Assembly (NCBI GenBank): GCA_041676705.1
Contig: JBAYRL010000007.1
Coordinates: 1-64,000, forward strand
Direction: 5' to 3'
Length of the DNA: 64,000 bases
DNA from: Acidimicrobiia bacterium
Lineage (GTDB): Bacteria; Actinomycetota; Acidimicrobiia; Acidimicrobiales; SKKL01
A model generated the notes under the pieces. It ran no database searches. It saw only the letters and a list, made by a program, of their open reading frames with translations, and had not been told where the DNA came from. Shown here in pieces: positions 24,433-34,034 of the stretch. A program made the position numbers and the translations under genes. The number at the start of each line of letters is the position of its first letter. Positions within the stretch are counted from its first letter, which is position 1.

Positions 24433-26216
24433 TCCTCATCGTCCGGTGACGCGGGGGAGCTGGGCGGCGGTGATGGCTCTTCAGGCTCGGTGGCTGGGGG
24501 TGTGGTGGGAGGTGGGGGTGTAGTTGGGGCTGGCGCCGTGGTGGGCACCGAAGATTCGCCCGAACAATTCTCGCCTTCCACTCGGCGATACAGAGCACTC
24601 ACGCTGTCAACCTTGACCGTTCCGTCGAGGTAGCGGCGTGTTCTTTCGGTGCGCACCCGCGTGCAGGTGCCTTGGGGTTCTTTTGATTGCGCGGTCTGTT
24701 CAACATCCACATATTTGGTGGAATACAACGTCACCGTGATTTCAGTGTCGGTGTATGTCGGCCAAATCAATATGCCATAAGGCGTAGTGTTTCTAATCTG
24801 CAGGTCGGGATGCGGCCACGAAAGCGTAGCTTCTCGGCCGTAAGGGTAGCGACTGAAATAAATGGAGTGCGACTGGTATTCGCCATAATCCAACCCCGCG
24901 AAGAAAGCCGCGTTGAACAAAGCTGTGGTGAATTGCGAAATGCCCCCACCGAGCTGGTCGACCATCACTCCGTTGGTGATGCCCCCAGCGGCCACATAAC
25001 CTTTTTCGGTAGTTCGTTGGCCGACATGGCCGTTAAGCGAAAAGGTTTCGCCCGGTAGAATCAACACTCCACGAGTGTCGTCGGCAATCTTGTGGATATT
25101 GGTAACACGGTTTTGGCAACAAGCATGAGCCGAGGTGAAGGTGGCTACAGGCTCGACTACACCCAAGCTTTCGGCCCATTCCAAACCTCGTTGCTCACCA
25201 GCTTGGCGCAATTCAAGGGTCACTCGGCTTTGGCCTGAGCGAATGGCAGTGTCAATTAGATCGGCCGAGTCGGCGCTACAACACATGGTGGAATCATCGC
25301 CGGGGGTAAAGACTACTTGGCCGTTTTCTACGCTGAAACGCGAATCGGTTCCCATAGAACCTGATTCTGAGAATGCACCTCGAACGTAATCGTCAAGCAG
25401 ATCTTGGTTGAAAGACCATTTAACATCGCCGGGCTTACTGGCCGAATCCAATTCCACCCAGCCTCGCAGAACCTGTGGTTCAAAATGCTGTTCTTCATCT
25501 TCCACGACCACGGTTAGACCGGCCTTGGTCTGCTCATCGGCTTCTGCGATGGCACCTTGAACATCTTCATCAGCCAGTAGAGGCTGCACTGGTACTAGCG
25601 GCGGTGCCACCGAAATCACACCGTTATTGGCTCGAGCGGCTTCTTCCGTCAATACCGCTGCCAGCTCTTGAATGTCGATACCTTTACCTTCAACACCTGG
25701 AACCAAACTCAGCGTTCCAGCTTCGGCATCGATGCTTGGCTCAATGGCCGCAACCTTGCCCGGAATAGAAAGGGCAGCCACTTCGCTAGTCAAGGAAGTT
25801 TCATCCACGCTATAACGTGAGGTTACGGTACGGTCGCCAAAGAAGCTACCGACCCATGCTAAGGGGCGAACAATCACGTTGACCTGCGGTTTTTGCACCA
25901 CCTTGGCGGTTGATTCGCGGTCGAAGCTAATTCCTAAGTCGATAGCGTTAACCGCTACGAATTGATCGGTTGAACCCAACCGCACCTCAGCATTTGCCAG
26001 CTCTTTCGATTTCTCATCGAGGTGAGCTTGGAGCTTTTCTTTGCTGAAGCCCGCGATATCCACGTCATCTAAGCGTGTTCCACGCGCAACCTGTTTCCCG
26101 TTGAACCCAGGATCCAAATAAGACGCCACCAATAATGCTGCATAGATAAGGACGAGCGCGCCAGCCGATACGGCTAATGCTAAACGTCCCCGAATCGAAC
26201 GGGATTGTTGTGCCAT
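24429..26216 (-). CDS. VanW/peptidoglycan-binding-like membrane-anchored protein
   Basis: A 595-residue protein: N-terminal membrane anchor (LALAVSAGALVLIYAALLVA, residues about 12-31), two YoaR/PG-binding-4-like repeats (about 40-330), a VanW domain with HACCQNRVTNIHKIADDTRG, GGITNGVMVDQLGGGISQFT and TLFN-like segments (about 370-520), a short G5-like region and a Pro/Thr/Ser-rich acidic tail. Predicted to act in the cell envelope; the biochemical role of VanW is unknown. Two CC pairs could form extracellular disulfides. It heads the leftward run that continues with the FAD reductase. Confidence 0.88.
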   Translation of the reverse strand: MAQQSRSIRGRLALAVSAGALVLIYAALLVASYLDPGFNGKQVARGTRLDDVDIAGFSKEKLQAHLDEKSKELANAEVRLGSTDQFVAVNAIDLGISFDRESTAKVVQKPQVNVIVRPLAWVGSFFGDRTVTSRYSVDETSLTSEVAALSIPGKVAAIEPSIDAEAGTLSLVPGVEGKGIDIQELAAVLTEEAARANNGVISVAPPLVPVQPLLADEDVQGAIAEADEQTKAGLTVVVEDEEQHFEPQVLRGWVELDSASKPGDVKWSFNQDLLDDYVRGAFSESGSMGTDSRFSVENGQVVFTPGDDSTMCCSADSADLIDTAIRSGQSRVTLELRQAGEQRGLEWAESLGVVEPVATFTSAHACCQNRVTNIHKIADDTRGVLILPGETFSLNGHVGQRTTEKGYVAAGGITNGVMVDQLGGGISQFTTALFNAAFFAGLDYGEYQSHSIYFSRYPYGREATLSWPHPDLQIRNTTPYGILIWPTYTDTEITVTLYSTKYVDVEQTAQSKEPQGTCTRVRTERTRRYLDGTVKVDSVSALYRRVEGENCSGESSVPTTAPAPTTPPPPTTPPATEPEEPSPPPSSPASPDDEE

Positions 26217-26300
26217 TGTGCTACATATCGTACATATGTGCAGCGCAAGATAGGTATCGACAACGCAAGTTGAATTCTTGTATTCGTAGCGGTGTTGTGC

Positions 26301-26351
26301 CGGTCAGCTAGTACTGCTGACCGTTGGCCAAGAGCCGGTGCCAGGTGGCAC
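26301..26351 (+). promoter_or_regulatory. Palindromic candidate operators upstream of the SDR/hydratase pair
   Basis: Two inverted repeats lie 80-130 bases ahead of the dehydrogenase start: CGGTCAGC-7-GCTGACCG (26301-26323) and GTGCCA-2-TGGCAC (26338-26351). Their symmetry suits a dimeric repressor such as a TetR or GntR protein, common in fatty-acid gene control. No regulator gene is adjacent. Confidence 0.4.
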
Positions 26352-26430
26352 ACTTTAGTATCTACCCGTGCTGGCTCGACCAGATGTAATACGAGACAGC
26401 CGACAAACGATTCAGGAGAAGAATCACACG

Positions 26431-27357
26431 ATGGGAATCCTCGACGGACGCGTAGCTATTATCACCGGCGCAGGCCGCGGCATCGGGCGTGAGCATGCCC
26501 TCATGATGGCCGAACAGGGCGCCAAAATTGTTGTTAACGACCTCGGCTCGGAAATGGACGGCTCTGGTGGCGGCTCTGGCCCAGCTGGTGAGGTTGTAGA
26601 AGAAATCCGTGGCATGGGCGGTGAAGCCGTTGTAAACGGCGATGACGTGAGCAGCTGGGAAGGTGCTCAGAACATGGTGAACCAGGCCGTTGAAACCTTC
26701 GGTGACCTGAACATCGTGGTGAACAACGCCGGTATTCTGCGTGACCGCATGCTCACCAACATGACCGAAGCCGAATGGGATGCCGTGATTCAGGTTCACC
26801 TGAAGGGCACCTTTGGTCCGAGCCGTTGGGCGGCTGCTTACTGGCGTGAACAAGCCAAGGCTGGCAAAGAAACCTACGGTCGTATTATTAACACCACCTC
26901 ACCTTCTGGTATCTACGGCAACGTGGGCCAAACCAACTATGGTGCCGCCAAGGCAGGCATCGCGGCCTTCACCGTAATTGCCGCCCTCGAGCTGGCTCGT
27001 TACAACGTCACCTGTAATGCCATTGCCCCCGCGGCGCTCACTCGTATGACTGAAAACCTGGGCATGGGTCAGCTTCCTGAGGAAGCTAAAGAGCAAATGT
27101 CCCCCCGTTGGATTGCTCCCATTGTCACCTGGTTGGCTAGCCCCGAAGCCGAGAAGGTAACCGGTCGCGTCTTCGACGTTAGCGGTCGTGCGCTTTCAAT
27201 TTCAGAAGGCTGGCACCGTGGCCCCACCTCGGAACCAACCGATGATCCCACCAAGATGGGTGCCATCGTGGCCGAGCTTATGGCCAATGCCCGCTTGAAT
27301 GCTGACATGAGCGGTGCCGACGCTGAAGGCCCAGGCCGCCCAGGCAAGTCAATCTAA
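26431..27357 (+). CDS. Short-chain dehydrogenase, multifunctional-enzyme-2-like
   Basis: A 308-residue SDR resembling the dehydrogenase part of peroxisomal MFE-2 (HSD17B4): GRVAIITGAGRGIGREHALM, VVNDLGSEMDGSGGGSGPAG, NNAGILRDRMLTNMTEAEWD, then NTTSPSGIYGNVGQTNYGAAKAG with the catalytic Tyr-Lys. It likely oxidises 3-hydroxyacyl-CoA. The ATG at 26431 has AGGAGAAG upstream; the frame is open to 26368 but that stretch lacks a site. The next gene, 34 bases on, supplies the hydratase-2 activity. Confidence 0.93.
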   Translation: MGILDGRVAIITGAGRGIGREHALMMAEQGAKIVVNDLGSEMDGSGGGSGPAGEVVEEIRGMGGEAVVNGDDVSSWEGAQNMVNQAVETFGDLNIVVNNAGILRDRMLTNMTEAEWDAVIQVHLKGTFGPSRWAAAYWREQAKAGKETYGRIINTTSPSGIYGNVGQTNYGAAKAGIAAFTVIAALELARYNVTCNAIAPAALTRMTENLGMGQLPEEAKEQMSPRWIAPIVTWLASPEAEKVTGRVFDVSGRALSISEGWHRGPTSEPTDDPTKMGAIVAELMANARLNADMSGADAEGPGRPGKSI

Positions 27358-27391
27358 TTATCAGGCTCATAGAGGCAAATAGGGGGTAGTA

Positions 27392-28249
27392 ATGCCAATT
27401 AATCCTGATGCTGTTGGTTCTAAGGGTGAACCGGGTCGTCGAAGCTGGACCAGCAAAGATGCTTTGCTCTACGCCGTGAGCGTGGGTGCCGGAAGCCTTG
27501 ACCCGGTCAACCTGGAACTTGAGTTCACCACCGAAAACACCAAAGGTGTCCAGCAACGAGTATTGCCCACCATGGCGGTCGTTATGGGTGCTGGCGGTGG
27601 CGGTATGGACAAGATCGGAACCTTTAACCCGGCCATGTTGGTACATGGTGAACAAGCCGTAACGCTGCATCGCGAGATCCCCGTTGAGGGCGAACTCGAA
27701 TCGCAAGGTGAGATCACCGGCATCTACGACAAAGGCAAAGGCGCGGTTGTAGTAACCGAATCGCACGCCAAGCTCGTTGAAACCGGCGAACCACTATTTA
27801 GCACCCGTTCATCGGTCTTCATTGCCGGCGAGGGTGGTTTTGGCGGTGATCGTGGACCATCGGGCGCGGTTAACGTGGCTCCAGATCGTGACCCTGACCA
27901 TGTGGTCACCTATACCACTCGGCCCGACCAGGCCCTCACCTACCGTTTGAATGGCGACCGGAATCCACTTCACTCCGATAAGTCTTTCTCGGACATTGGT
28001 GGATTCCCACGACCCATTTTGCACGGTTTGTGCACCTACGGATTCACCGGCCGTGCTTTGTTGCACACCTTGTGCGATGGAGACCCTGCCCGGTTCCGCC
28101 ACATGGAAGTTCGATTCGCATCACCGGTTCTACCTGGTGACGAACTGACGATCCGCATGTGGAATACCGAAGCTGGGGAAGCGCTTTTCACCACTTCGGT
28201 TGGTGACAAGGTTGTTATCAGCAATGGGTTGTGCAAGTTCGACGCTTGA
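27392..28249 (+). CDS. MaoC-like enoyl-CoA hydratase 2
   Basis: A 285-residue double hot-dog protein. The C-terminal half holds the hydratase-2 motif YRLNGDRNPLHSDKSFSDIG followed by GFPRPILHGLCTYGFTGRAL, with the catalytic Asp and His. The N-terminal half is a degenerate second hot dog, as in eukaryotic MFE-2 hydratase. With the preceding dehydrogenase it would carry out the (R)-specific hydration and oxidation steps of beta-oxidation for branched or steroid side chains. Start ATG 27392 after AGGGGGTAGTA. Confidence 0.92.
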   Translation: MPINPDAVGSKGEPGRRSWTSKDALLYAVSVGAGSLDPVNLELEFTTENTKGVQQRVLPTMAVVMGAGGGGMDKIGTFNPAMLVHGEQAVTLHREIPVEGELESQGEITGIYDKGKGAVVVTESHAKLVETGEPLFSTRSSVFIAGEGGFGGDRGPSGAVNVAPDRDPDHVVTYTTRPDQALTYRLNGDRNPLHSDKSFSDIGGFPRPILHGLCTYGFTGRALLHTLCDGDPARFRHMEVRFASPVLPGDELTIRMWNTEAGEALFTTSVGDKVVISNGLCKFDA

Positions 28250-28376
28250 TTAGGGGTTGGCTTTGCCAACCTCTTGCAAAACCGGGAACCACTTTGCACC
28301 TAGTGTTGGCCAGTACGGCCGCGTAAAACCTAAATTCCGTAGCGGCAGAGGTGGACTCGCAGCTTAGGGAGGTTAG

Positions 28377-29036
28377 CTAAAACAGTCTTGGCTGTTGAGG
28401 CTCGATCCCCCGAAGCTCGTCGTAGTCCACCTCTACGCATTTTATGCCTCGTTGGCTGGCCAGCTCCCAAGCTTGGGGTTTGATCGACTGTGCCACAAAC
28501 ATGCCTTCAACGCTGCCGAAGCTTGGGTCTTTGCGCAGTACTTCTAAATATCGGGTGAGTTGCTCAACCCCATCTATTTCTCCCCGGCGTTTTATTTCGA
28601 TGGCGATCAAAGTGCCATCGCTTTGGCGACACATTAAATCGACCGGGCCGATAGCCGTTGGGTATTCACGCCGGATAAGGGCCAGATCATCGGCGATGGC
28701 TTGGGTGTTAGCCGCTAAAAGCTCTTGTAACTGAAGCTCAACGCCATCTTTCCTAAGGCCCGGATCGACCCCAAGTTCGTGGTTGGTGTCGCTAAAAACC
28801 TGGTCGATAGTGATGGTCAGCACTTCACCCTTGGCACCATGCACCACCCATTCCTCATCGCTTTCCACCAAACGATTTGGGGCGTTCATCCAGTTCAACG
28901 GTTTATAGGCACCACCGTCGGAATGAATGGCTACACAGCCGTCAGCTTTCACCATGATAAGGCGTTTGGCCATGGGCAAATAGGCATCAAGTCGGCCCAC
29001 ATAGCTGACCGAGCAGCGCGCAATAACTAGTCGCAT
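28377..29036 (-). CDS. nucS: Mismatch endonuclease NucS/EndoMS
   Basis: A 219-residue NucS: N-terminal DNA-binding domain (RLVIARCSVSYVGRLDAYLP) and C-terminal RecB-like nuclease with GPVDLMCR and IAIEIKRRGEIDGVEQLTRY, the Asp/Glu-x-Lys catalytic set. NucS replaces MutS/MutL in many actinobacteria and archaea, cutting both strands at mismatches with help of the sliding clamp. The C-terminal PRLF may be the clamp-binding motif. It follows the AarF-like gene by seven bases. Confidence 0.95.
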   Translation of the reverse strand: MRLVIARCSVSYVGRLDAYLPMAKRLIMVKADGCVAIHSDGGAYKPLNWMNAPNRLVESDEEWVVHGAKGEVLTITIDQVFSDTNHELGVDPGLRKDGVELQLQELLAANTQAIADDLALIRREYPTAIGPVDLMCRQSDGTLIAIEIKRRGEIDGVEQLTRYLEVLRKDPSFGSVEGMFVAQSIKPQAWELASQRGIKCVEVDYDELRGIEPQQPRLF

Positions 29037-29043
29037 GGTGTCA

Positions 29044-30654
29044 TCACTTTAGGCTGGCACCGCGTTTGGCGAAACGTTCCCGGATTAACTCGCGGCGTTC
29101 TTGTAAATCACGATAGGTGAAGCTTGCTAGGTCGTCACTGCTATCGAGGCCCAAGCCCGCCTTCATAGCGGTGAAGTCAAAATCGACGCTGGTCGGGTCG
29201 ACCCCTATATCGGCGGCAATGGTTTCGCCGTGGGTGGTAGCGAAATACATGGCAATTCTGCTGATCTCGGCGAACAGATCGATATCCGGTGCCAACCTCG
29301 AAATAGCGCCGTCCAAAAAGACCATGTTCTTTACAAAGAGCATGAGTTCTTTTGGGATGCGAGCGCCGTAACCTAACAAGGCTTTCACCACTCGTTGTAG
29401 TTCTTCCACCAATTCATCTGGTGAAAGCTGCGTGGGGTCAATCGGGCCTTTTTCGAGGTCTAACTCTACAATCACGGCGTCGAGGTCGGTGTCGGCGGGC
29501 AACGCACCTAGGTCACGAAGTGCGGCCAGTTGGCCGGTGATGTTATTTGTGCTGGCCGATAGCAACAAGCGTAGAAATGCTTTACGCCGGTTTTCATTGA
29601 GGCGACCGGTGATGCCGAAGTCTAAAAGGGCGGTACGACCGTCGCGAAGCACCAACAAGTTACCGCCGTGCAGATCACCGTGGAAGATTCCGTGCAGCAT
29701 GGCACCTTCCATAAAGCCCACCATGCCGGTGCGAATAATCTCTTCGGTGTCGATACCCGCTTCTTGCATGCCAACTACGTCGTCAAAGGCAAAGCCGCTC
29801 AAGCGTTCCATCACTAGCACGCGACGAGTTACCAACCTCGGATGAGGTCGTGGGATCACATAGGTTCGTTGGTCAAGAGTGGCGAAGGTACGGGCCACAT
29901 CCAACATGTTTTCGGCCTCAACTCGAAAGTCGAGTTCTTCGGTGATGGTTTCAGCAAATAACTCGACCAAAGCTGGTGGGTTGGCCAGCGCTACCACTGG
30001 GATGCGGCCCACTAGAAACGGTGCCAGCCACGACATTACCTGCAAGTCTCGGTGTACAACCTGGCCGACGATGGGTCGCTGAACCTTTACCACCACCTCT
30101 TCGCCGCTGCGGAGCTTGGCAACGTGAACTTGGGCAATAGAAGCGGCCGCTAAAGCGTCTTCTTGGATCCACTCGAAAACCTGGTCAATTGGTCGGCCCA
30201 AATCTTCTTCGATTACAGCACGCACCGCACTAAAGGGTTCCGCCGGTACTTGGTCGCGACATTTCTTGAATTCGTTGACCAGCTCGGGAGGAAAGAGGCC
30301 TTCGCCCGAGGAAATTATCTGCGCCAGCTTGATGAAGGTGGGGCCCAATCGCTCAATGGCCAAACGCATGCGCCGCGACAACCCGGCCCTCGACTTTGAC
30401 CGGTCTCCAGAGCGTCGCTCTACCAAGGCCCAACCCACAACCGCTAGACCAAGGTGGAACACCACCACCATCAAACGTCCAAGCGGCGGTAAACGACGTT
30501 GGCGGGTGAGCGATGGAAGTTGGCGGCGCACCACATCTCGAACGGTTGGCACCGGGGCCCGCCAAGGCATGTTTTTGGGATCCACCAACCAGGGGGCGTG
30601 GTTGGAAAATGCGCCAATTGTTAGGTCGGTTGGCGGGTTGGAATCTAATGCCAT
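29044..30654 (-). CDS. ABC1/UbiB-family atypical kinase (AarF-like)
   Basis: A 536-residue UbiB-family protein. AAASIAQVHVAKLRSGEEVV (the family's alanine-rich nucleotide loop plus lysine), GIFHGDLHGGNLLVLRDG and TALLDFGITGRLNE (catalytic and metal residues) are clear. UbiB proteins support quinone biosynthesis in proteobacteria; in menaquinone-using actinobacteria the role is unsettled. Its start overlaps the end of the upstream phosphatase gene by 10 bases, so it belongs to the ettA-cysQ-aarF-nucS operon. Confidence 0.92.
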   Translation of the reverse strand: MALDSNPPTDLTIGAFSNHAPWLVDPKNMPWRAPVPTVRDVVRRQLPSLTRQRRLPPLGRLMVVVFHLGLAVVGWALVERRSGDRSKSRAGLSRRMRLAIERLGPTFIKLAQIISSGEGLFPPELVNEFKKCRDQVPAEPFSAVRAVIEEDLGRPIDQVFEWIQEDALAAASIAQVHVAKLRSGEEVVVKVQRPIVGQVVHRDLQVMSWLAPFLVGRIPVVALANPPALVELFAETITEELDFRVEAENMLDVARTFATLDQRTYVIPRPHPRLVTRRVLVMERLSGFAFDDVVGMQEAGIDTEEIIRTGMVGFMEGAMLHGIFHGDLHGGNLLVLRDGRTALLDFGITGRLNENRRKAFLRLLLSASTNNITGQLAALRDLGALPADTDLDAVIVELDLEKGPIDPTQLSPDELVEELQRVVKALLGYGARIPKELMLFVKNMVFLDGAISRLAPDIDLFAEISRIAMYFATTHGETIAADIGVDPTSVDFDFTAMKAGLGLDSSDDLASFTYRDLQERRELIRERFAKRGASLK

Positions 30655-31472
30655 CGGTTCTGGTACGTGGATCGCTGGAAGTGCTGATGTACGACTGCCA
30701 AAATGTCATCGGTGTATTCAGGACGACAGATTAGAAAGTCGGGCAGCCAGGGGTCGGGCTGATTGTAAAGCAGCGGTGCACCGTCGAGGCGTGCCGTGTA
30801 TAAGCCTACGGCGTTGGCAACTCCAACCGGAGCGCACGAATCCCACTCGTACTGGCCACCGGCATGGGCATAAATGTCAGCCTCTCCGCTCACCACGGCC
30901 ATAGCCTTGGCGCCCGCTGAGCCCATTGGAATTAGCTCGGCCCCAATGGCCTCAGCAATGAGATAACAGATGTGGGGCGGACGCGATCGACTCACCACCA
31001 TCCGAGGTGGTCCCTCGTCACGTTGTGGTAGCTCAAGACCTAACCCACTTTGGTAGGTGACACCGACCGCTGGCAGTGCCACCGCCGCTGCCACCGGCCG
31101 GTTTTTTTTAACCAGGGCGACATGCACCGCGAAATCACGTCGCGGGTATTCACCGTATTCTCGGGTCCCGTCGAGCGGGTCCACAATCCAGGTTCGTTCA
31201 GCCCCAAGGCGCACCGGGTCGTCGGTGCCTTCTTCCGACAAAAGCGCATCACCGGGTGCCAGTTTCGCCAATGCCTGAGCGCACAGACGATGGGCTTGTG
31301 CGTCGCCTTGTTGCTCAATTGCCCATCGTGGTGCGCCCTGGGCCACCAGATCAGCCCGCAATGCCATTAACAATTCACCCGCCGCCGTGGCTACCTGCGC
31401 GGCAATGGCATGGTCATCTAAGGGTTCTTTGTGGTTATCGGTGGCGTTTGTTGACGGTGGATTCAAAGGCAA
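30645..31472 (-). CDS. Inositol-monophosphatase-family phosphatase (CysQ-like)
   Basis: A 275-residue Mg-dependent phosphatase. Metal-binding motifs LLSEEGTDD, WIVDPLDGTREYGEY and EWDSCAPVGVANAVG are intact. The sequence is closest in feel to CysQ 3',5'-bisphosphate nucleotidases, which recycle pAp from sulfate assimilation, though inositol or FBP phosphatase activity is possible. TTG 31472 is used because it follows the EttA stop by two bases and CGGAGC precedes it. Confidence 0.85.
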   Translation of the reverse strand: MPLNPPSTNATDNHKEPLDDHAIAAQVATAAGELLMALRADLVAQGAPRWAIEQQGDAQAHRLCAQALAKLAPGDALLSEEGTDDPVRLGAERTWIVDPLDGTREYGEYPRRDFAVHVALVKKNRPVAAAVALPAVGVTYQSGLGLELPQRDEGPPRMVVSRSRPPHICYLIAEAIGAELIPMGSAGAKAMAVVSGEADIYAHAGGQYEWDSCAPVGVANAVGLYTARLDGAPLLYNQPDPWLPDFLICRPEYTDDILAVVHQHFQRSTYQNRWH

Positions 31473-31474
31473 AT

Positions 31475-33154
31475 TTAGCTCCGAGCTAGTGGCTTATATT
31501 TGATGCGATGCGGCTGATTGGCGTCGGCACCAAATTCTTTACGGCGGAACTCTTCATATTCTGAGAAGTTGCCTTCAAACCAACGCACCTGCGAGTTTCC
31601 TTCAAAAGCCAACACGTGGGTCGCAACACGATCTAAGAACCACCGATCGTGACTAATGATAACGGCACAACCAGCGAAGGCTTCTAAGGCGTCTTCCAAT
31701 GCTCGCAGGGTTTCAACGTCTAGGTCGTTGGTTGGTTCGTCAAGCAACAGCACGTTTCCACCGCGGCTTAGCACCTTGGCCAGATGAACTCGGTTTCTTT
31801 CCCCACCCGAAAGTACGCCCACCTTCTTTTGTTGATCAGAACCCTTGAAGTTGAAGCTCGCAACGTAGGCCCGGCCGTTCAGCTCTCGACCCCCAACTTT
31901 GATTAAGTCTGAGCCGCCGGTGATTTCTTCATAAAGGGTCCGTTCAGGGTCAAGTTCGTCCCGTGACTGGTCAACATAAGCCAGCTGTACTGTTGGCCCC
32001 ACCACAATCTCACCACCATCGGGTGTTTCGCTGCCGGTGATCATCTTGAACAAGGTGGTTTTCCCGGCACCATTGGCACCGATTACACCCACAATGCCTG
32101 CCTTGGGCAGGTCGAATGATAAATCGTCAATCAGCAAACGGTCGCCGAACCCTTTGGAAAGATCTTTGGCCTGAATAACCACATCACCCAAGCGTTCACC
32201 AGCCGGGATTTGAATTTGTAAGGCCTCGCCTCGGCCTTCATTGGCTTTTGATTCGGCCAACAATGCCTCGTAAGCACTCAGGCGAGCCTTACCTTTGGCT
32301 TGGCGGGCTTTCGGAGCCATGCGAACCCATTCCAATTCGCGAGCCAGTGTTCGTTGTCGAGCCGACTCGGTTTTTTCTTCTTGGGCCAAGCGAGCCTGTT
32401 TTTGTTCAAGCCACGAGGAATAGTTGCCTTCGAAGGGGTAACCCCGACCGCGGTCGAGTTCTAGAATCCAACCGGCCACGTTGTCGAGGAAGTAGAGGTC
32501 GTGGGTGATGGCCACCACCGTTCCGGCATAGTCGGCCAGGAACCGCTCTAGCCAGGCCACCGATTCGGCGTCTAAGTGGTTGGTTGGCTCGTCTAACAGC
32601 AAAAGATCGGGCCGTGAGAGCAACAAGCGACAGAGGGCTACCCGGCGGCGTTCACCACCGGAGAGGTGGGTTACCTCGCTATCGGAGGGCGGCAATCGCA
32701 ACGCGTCCATAGCAATTTCTATGTTGCGCTGAAGGTCCCATGCTTGGGCGGCCTCAATTTTGGCTTCAAGGTCGGCCTGTTCGGCACCCAAGCGGTCATA
32801 GTCGGCATCGGGGTCAGCCCAGCCCGCCAGTACTTCGTCGTATCGGGTCAGCAATTCTGCTACTTCGCCCACCCCGTCCATCACGTTGCCTAAAACGTCT
32901 TTATCAGGGTTTAGTTGGGGTTCTTGTTCTAGTAACCCCACGGTGAAGCCAGCGGTTAGCCGCGCTTCACCCGTGTAGCCGTCATCAAGCCCGGCCATGA
33001 TGCGTAACAGCGACGACTTACCGGAGCCGTTAGCACCAATGACACCAATTTTGGCACCAGGAAAGAAACTTAAATTGATATCAGAGAGCACGGTGCGGTC
33101 AGGAGGATAGAACCGGCTTAGCTTGTGCATCGTGTAGATGTATTGAGCGCTCAT
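31475..33154 (-). CDS. ettA: Energy-dependent translational throttle protein EttA
   Basis: A 559-residue ABC-F ATPase with two nucleotide-binding domains: Walker A GANGSGKSS and GANGAGKTT, signatures LSGGERRRVAL and LSGGERNRVHL, Walker B LLLLDEPTNHLD and VLLLDEPTNDLD. The linker LEWVRMAPKARQAKGKARLS (P-site tRNA-interaction motif) identifies EttA, which gates the first elongation step according to ATP/ADP. One switch reads THDLYFLDNV where THDRYFL is usual. GTG 33166 would add four residues. First gene of the operon ending in nucS. Confidence 0.94.
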   Translation of the reverse strand: MSAQYIYTMHKLSRFYPPDRTVLSDINLSFFPGAKIGVIGANGSGKSSLLRIMAGLDDGYTGEARLTAGFTVGLLEQEPQLNPDKDVLGNVMDGVGEVAELLTRYDEVLAGWADPDADYDRLGAEQADLEAKIEAAQAWDLQRNIEIAMDALRLPPSDSEVTHLSGGERRRVALCRLLLSRPDLLLLDEPTNHLDAESVAWLERFLADYAGTVVAITHDLYFLDNVAGWILELDRGRGYPFEGNYSSWLEQKQARLAQEEKTESARQRTLARELEWVRMAPKARQAKGKARLSAYEALLAESKANEGRGEALQIQIPAGERLGDVVIQAKDLSKGFGDRLLIDDLSFDLPKAGIVGVIGANGAGKTTLFKMITGSETPDGGEIVVGPTVQLAYVDQSRDELDPERTLYEEITGGSDLIKVGGRELNGRAYVASFNFKGSDQQKKVGVLSGGERNRVHLAKVLSRGGNVLLLDEPTNDLDVETLRALEDALEAFAGCAVIISHDRWFLDRVATHVLAFEGNSQVRWFEGNFSEYEEFRRKEFGADANQPHRIKYKPLARS

Positions 33155-33278
33155 GGCTATTGACACTAATCGCTATAAGCCAAGTTCCCCTCGCCGCCAT
33201 CGTGATCGTGTGCGGCGTGGTGCCGGTGTTAGCGATTAAAGCCGCGTGAGGAACCAGTAGACCCGAGCTATTTGTGCC

Positions 33279-33284
33279 TACCAT
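33279..33284 (+). promoter_or_regulatory. -10 box of the HAD gene (leaderless type)
   Basis: TACCAT at 33279-33284 lies exactly six bases before ATG 33291. This is the spacing expected when transcription starts on the first base of the start codon. No Shine-Dalgarno sequence is present. Confidence 0.45.
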
Positions 33285-33290
33285 CGTCAA

Positions 33291-33947
33291 ATGATTCGTG
33301 CTGTGTTGTTCGATTTTGGTGGTGTGATACTTTCGAGTCCGTTTGAGGCCTTTGCTCGATACGAGGCCGAAAATGGCTTGCCGGCAGGGCTTCTTCGTCA
33401 CATCAACTCAATTAATCCCGATAATAATGCTTGGGCCAAGCTAGAACGAAGCGAAGTTAACCGAGCCGAGTTTGCCCAACTTTTTGAAGCCGAGGTGGCC
33501 GAGTTGGGTCACCAGGTTGAGGGCGAGGTGATTCTCAGCCTGCTGAGCGGAGACTTGCGTCCGGCCATGGTAGAGGCTTTGCGTCGCACCAAAGAACGTT
33601 TGATGACCGCGCTTTTAACCAACAATTTCTTGGTACCTGCGGAAGCTAAAGGGCTGCCGGTTGGGGAAACCCGACCGAATCGTGCCGCCGCGATTGCCGA
33701 GGTGATGGCCCTTTTTGATGTGGTGGTGGAATCGTCAAAGGCCGGGGTTCGTAAACCCGATCCGCGCTTTTATGAGATTGCGTGCGAGCTGCTCGGTATT
33801 GAGCCGCATGAAGCGGTGTTCCTAGATGACCTTGGGGTGAATCTGAAACCGGCTCGGGCCATGGGCATGACCACCATCAAGGTGGTAGACCCCGAGGTAG
33901 CGATTCGTGAGCTCGAAGAGGTAGTTGGTTTTCCGCTAGGCACCTAG
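33291..33947 (+). CDS. HAD-superfamily (subfamily IA) hydrolase
   Basis: A 218-residue HAD protein with nucleophile motif LFDFGGVILSS, motif II TALLTNNF, lysine motif SSKAGVRKPDPRFYEIACEL and motif IV AVFLDDLGVNLKPAR. The DFGGV variant and the KPDPRFY pattern resemble the HAD part of ACAD10/epoxide-hydrolase-type phosphatases. Physiological substrate unknown. Confidence 0.9.
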   Translation: MIRAVLFDFGGVILSSPFEAFARYEAENGLPAGLLRHINSINPDNNAWAKLERSEVNRAEFAQLFEAEVAELGHQVEGEVILSLLSGDLRPAMVEALRRTKERLMTALLTNNFLVPAEAKGLPVGETRPNRAAAIAEVMALFDVVVESSKAGVRKPDPRFYEIACELLGIEPHEAVFLDDLGVNLKPARAMGMTTIKVVDPEVAIRELEEVVGFPLGT

Positions 33948-34034
33948 CGGCTTAAGGTGCCTAGCGAAATCTGAAATGTGCTGCTCGGCACTGCTGGATG
34001 CCGCTGGCGCCGAACGCTTAGGGCTTGAGCCGAG

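Noticed and set aside
24429..26216. The paired cysteines of the VanW protein as an unusual redox site
   Set aside because: CC before QNRVTN is usual in actinobacterial VanW proteins, so at least that pair is not remarkable.
26362..26853. A 163-codon minus frame opposite the MFE-2-like dehydrogenase
   Set aside because: The plus-strand frame carries all SDR motifs and a ribosome site; the minus frame does not look like a family member.
33938..33960. GGCACC...GGTGCC inverted repeat at the end of the HAD gene as a terminator
   Set aside because: The stem is only six pairs, overlaps the stop codon and has no T-run; too weak to call.
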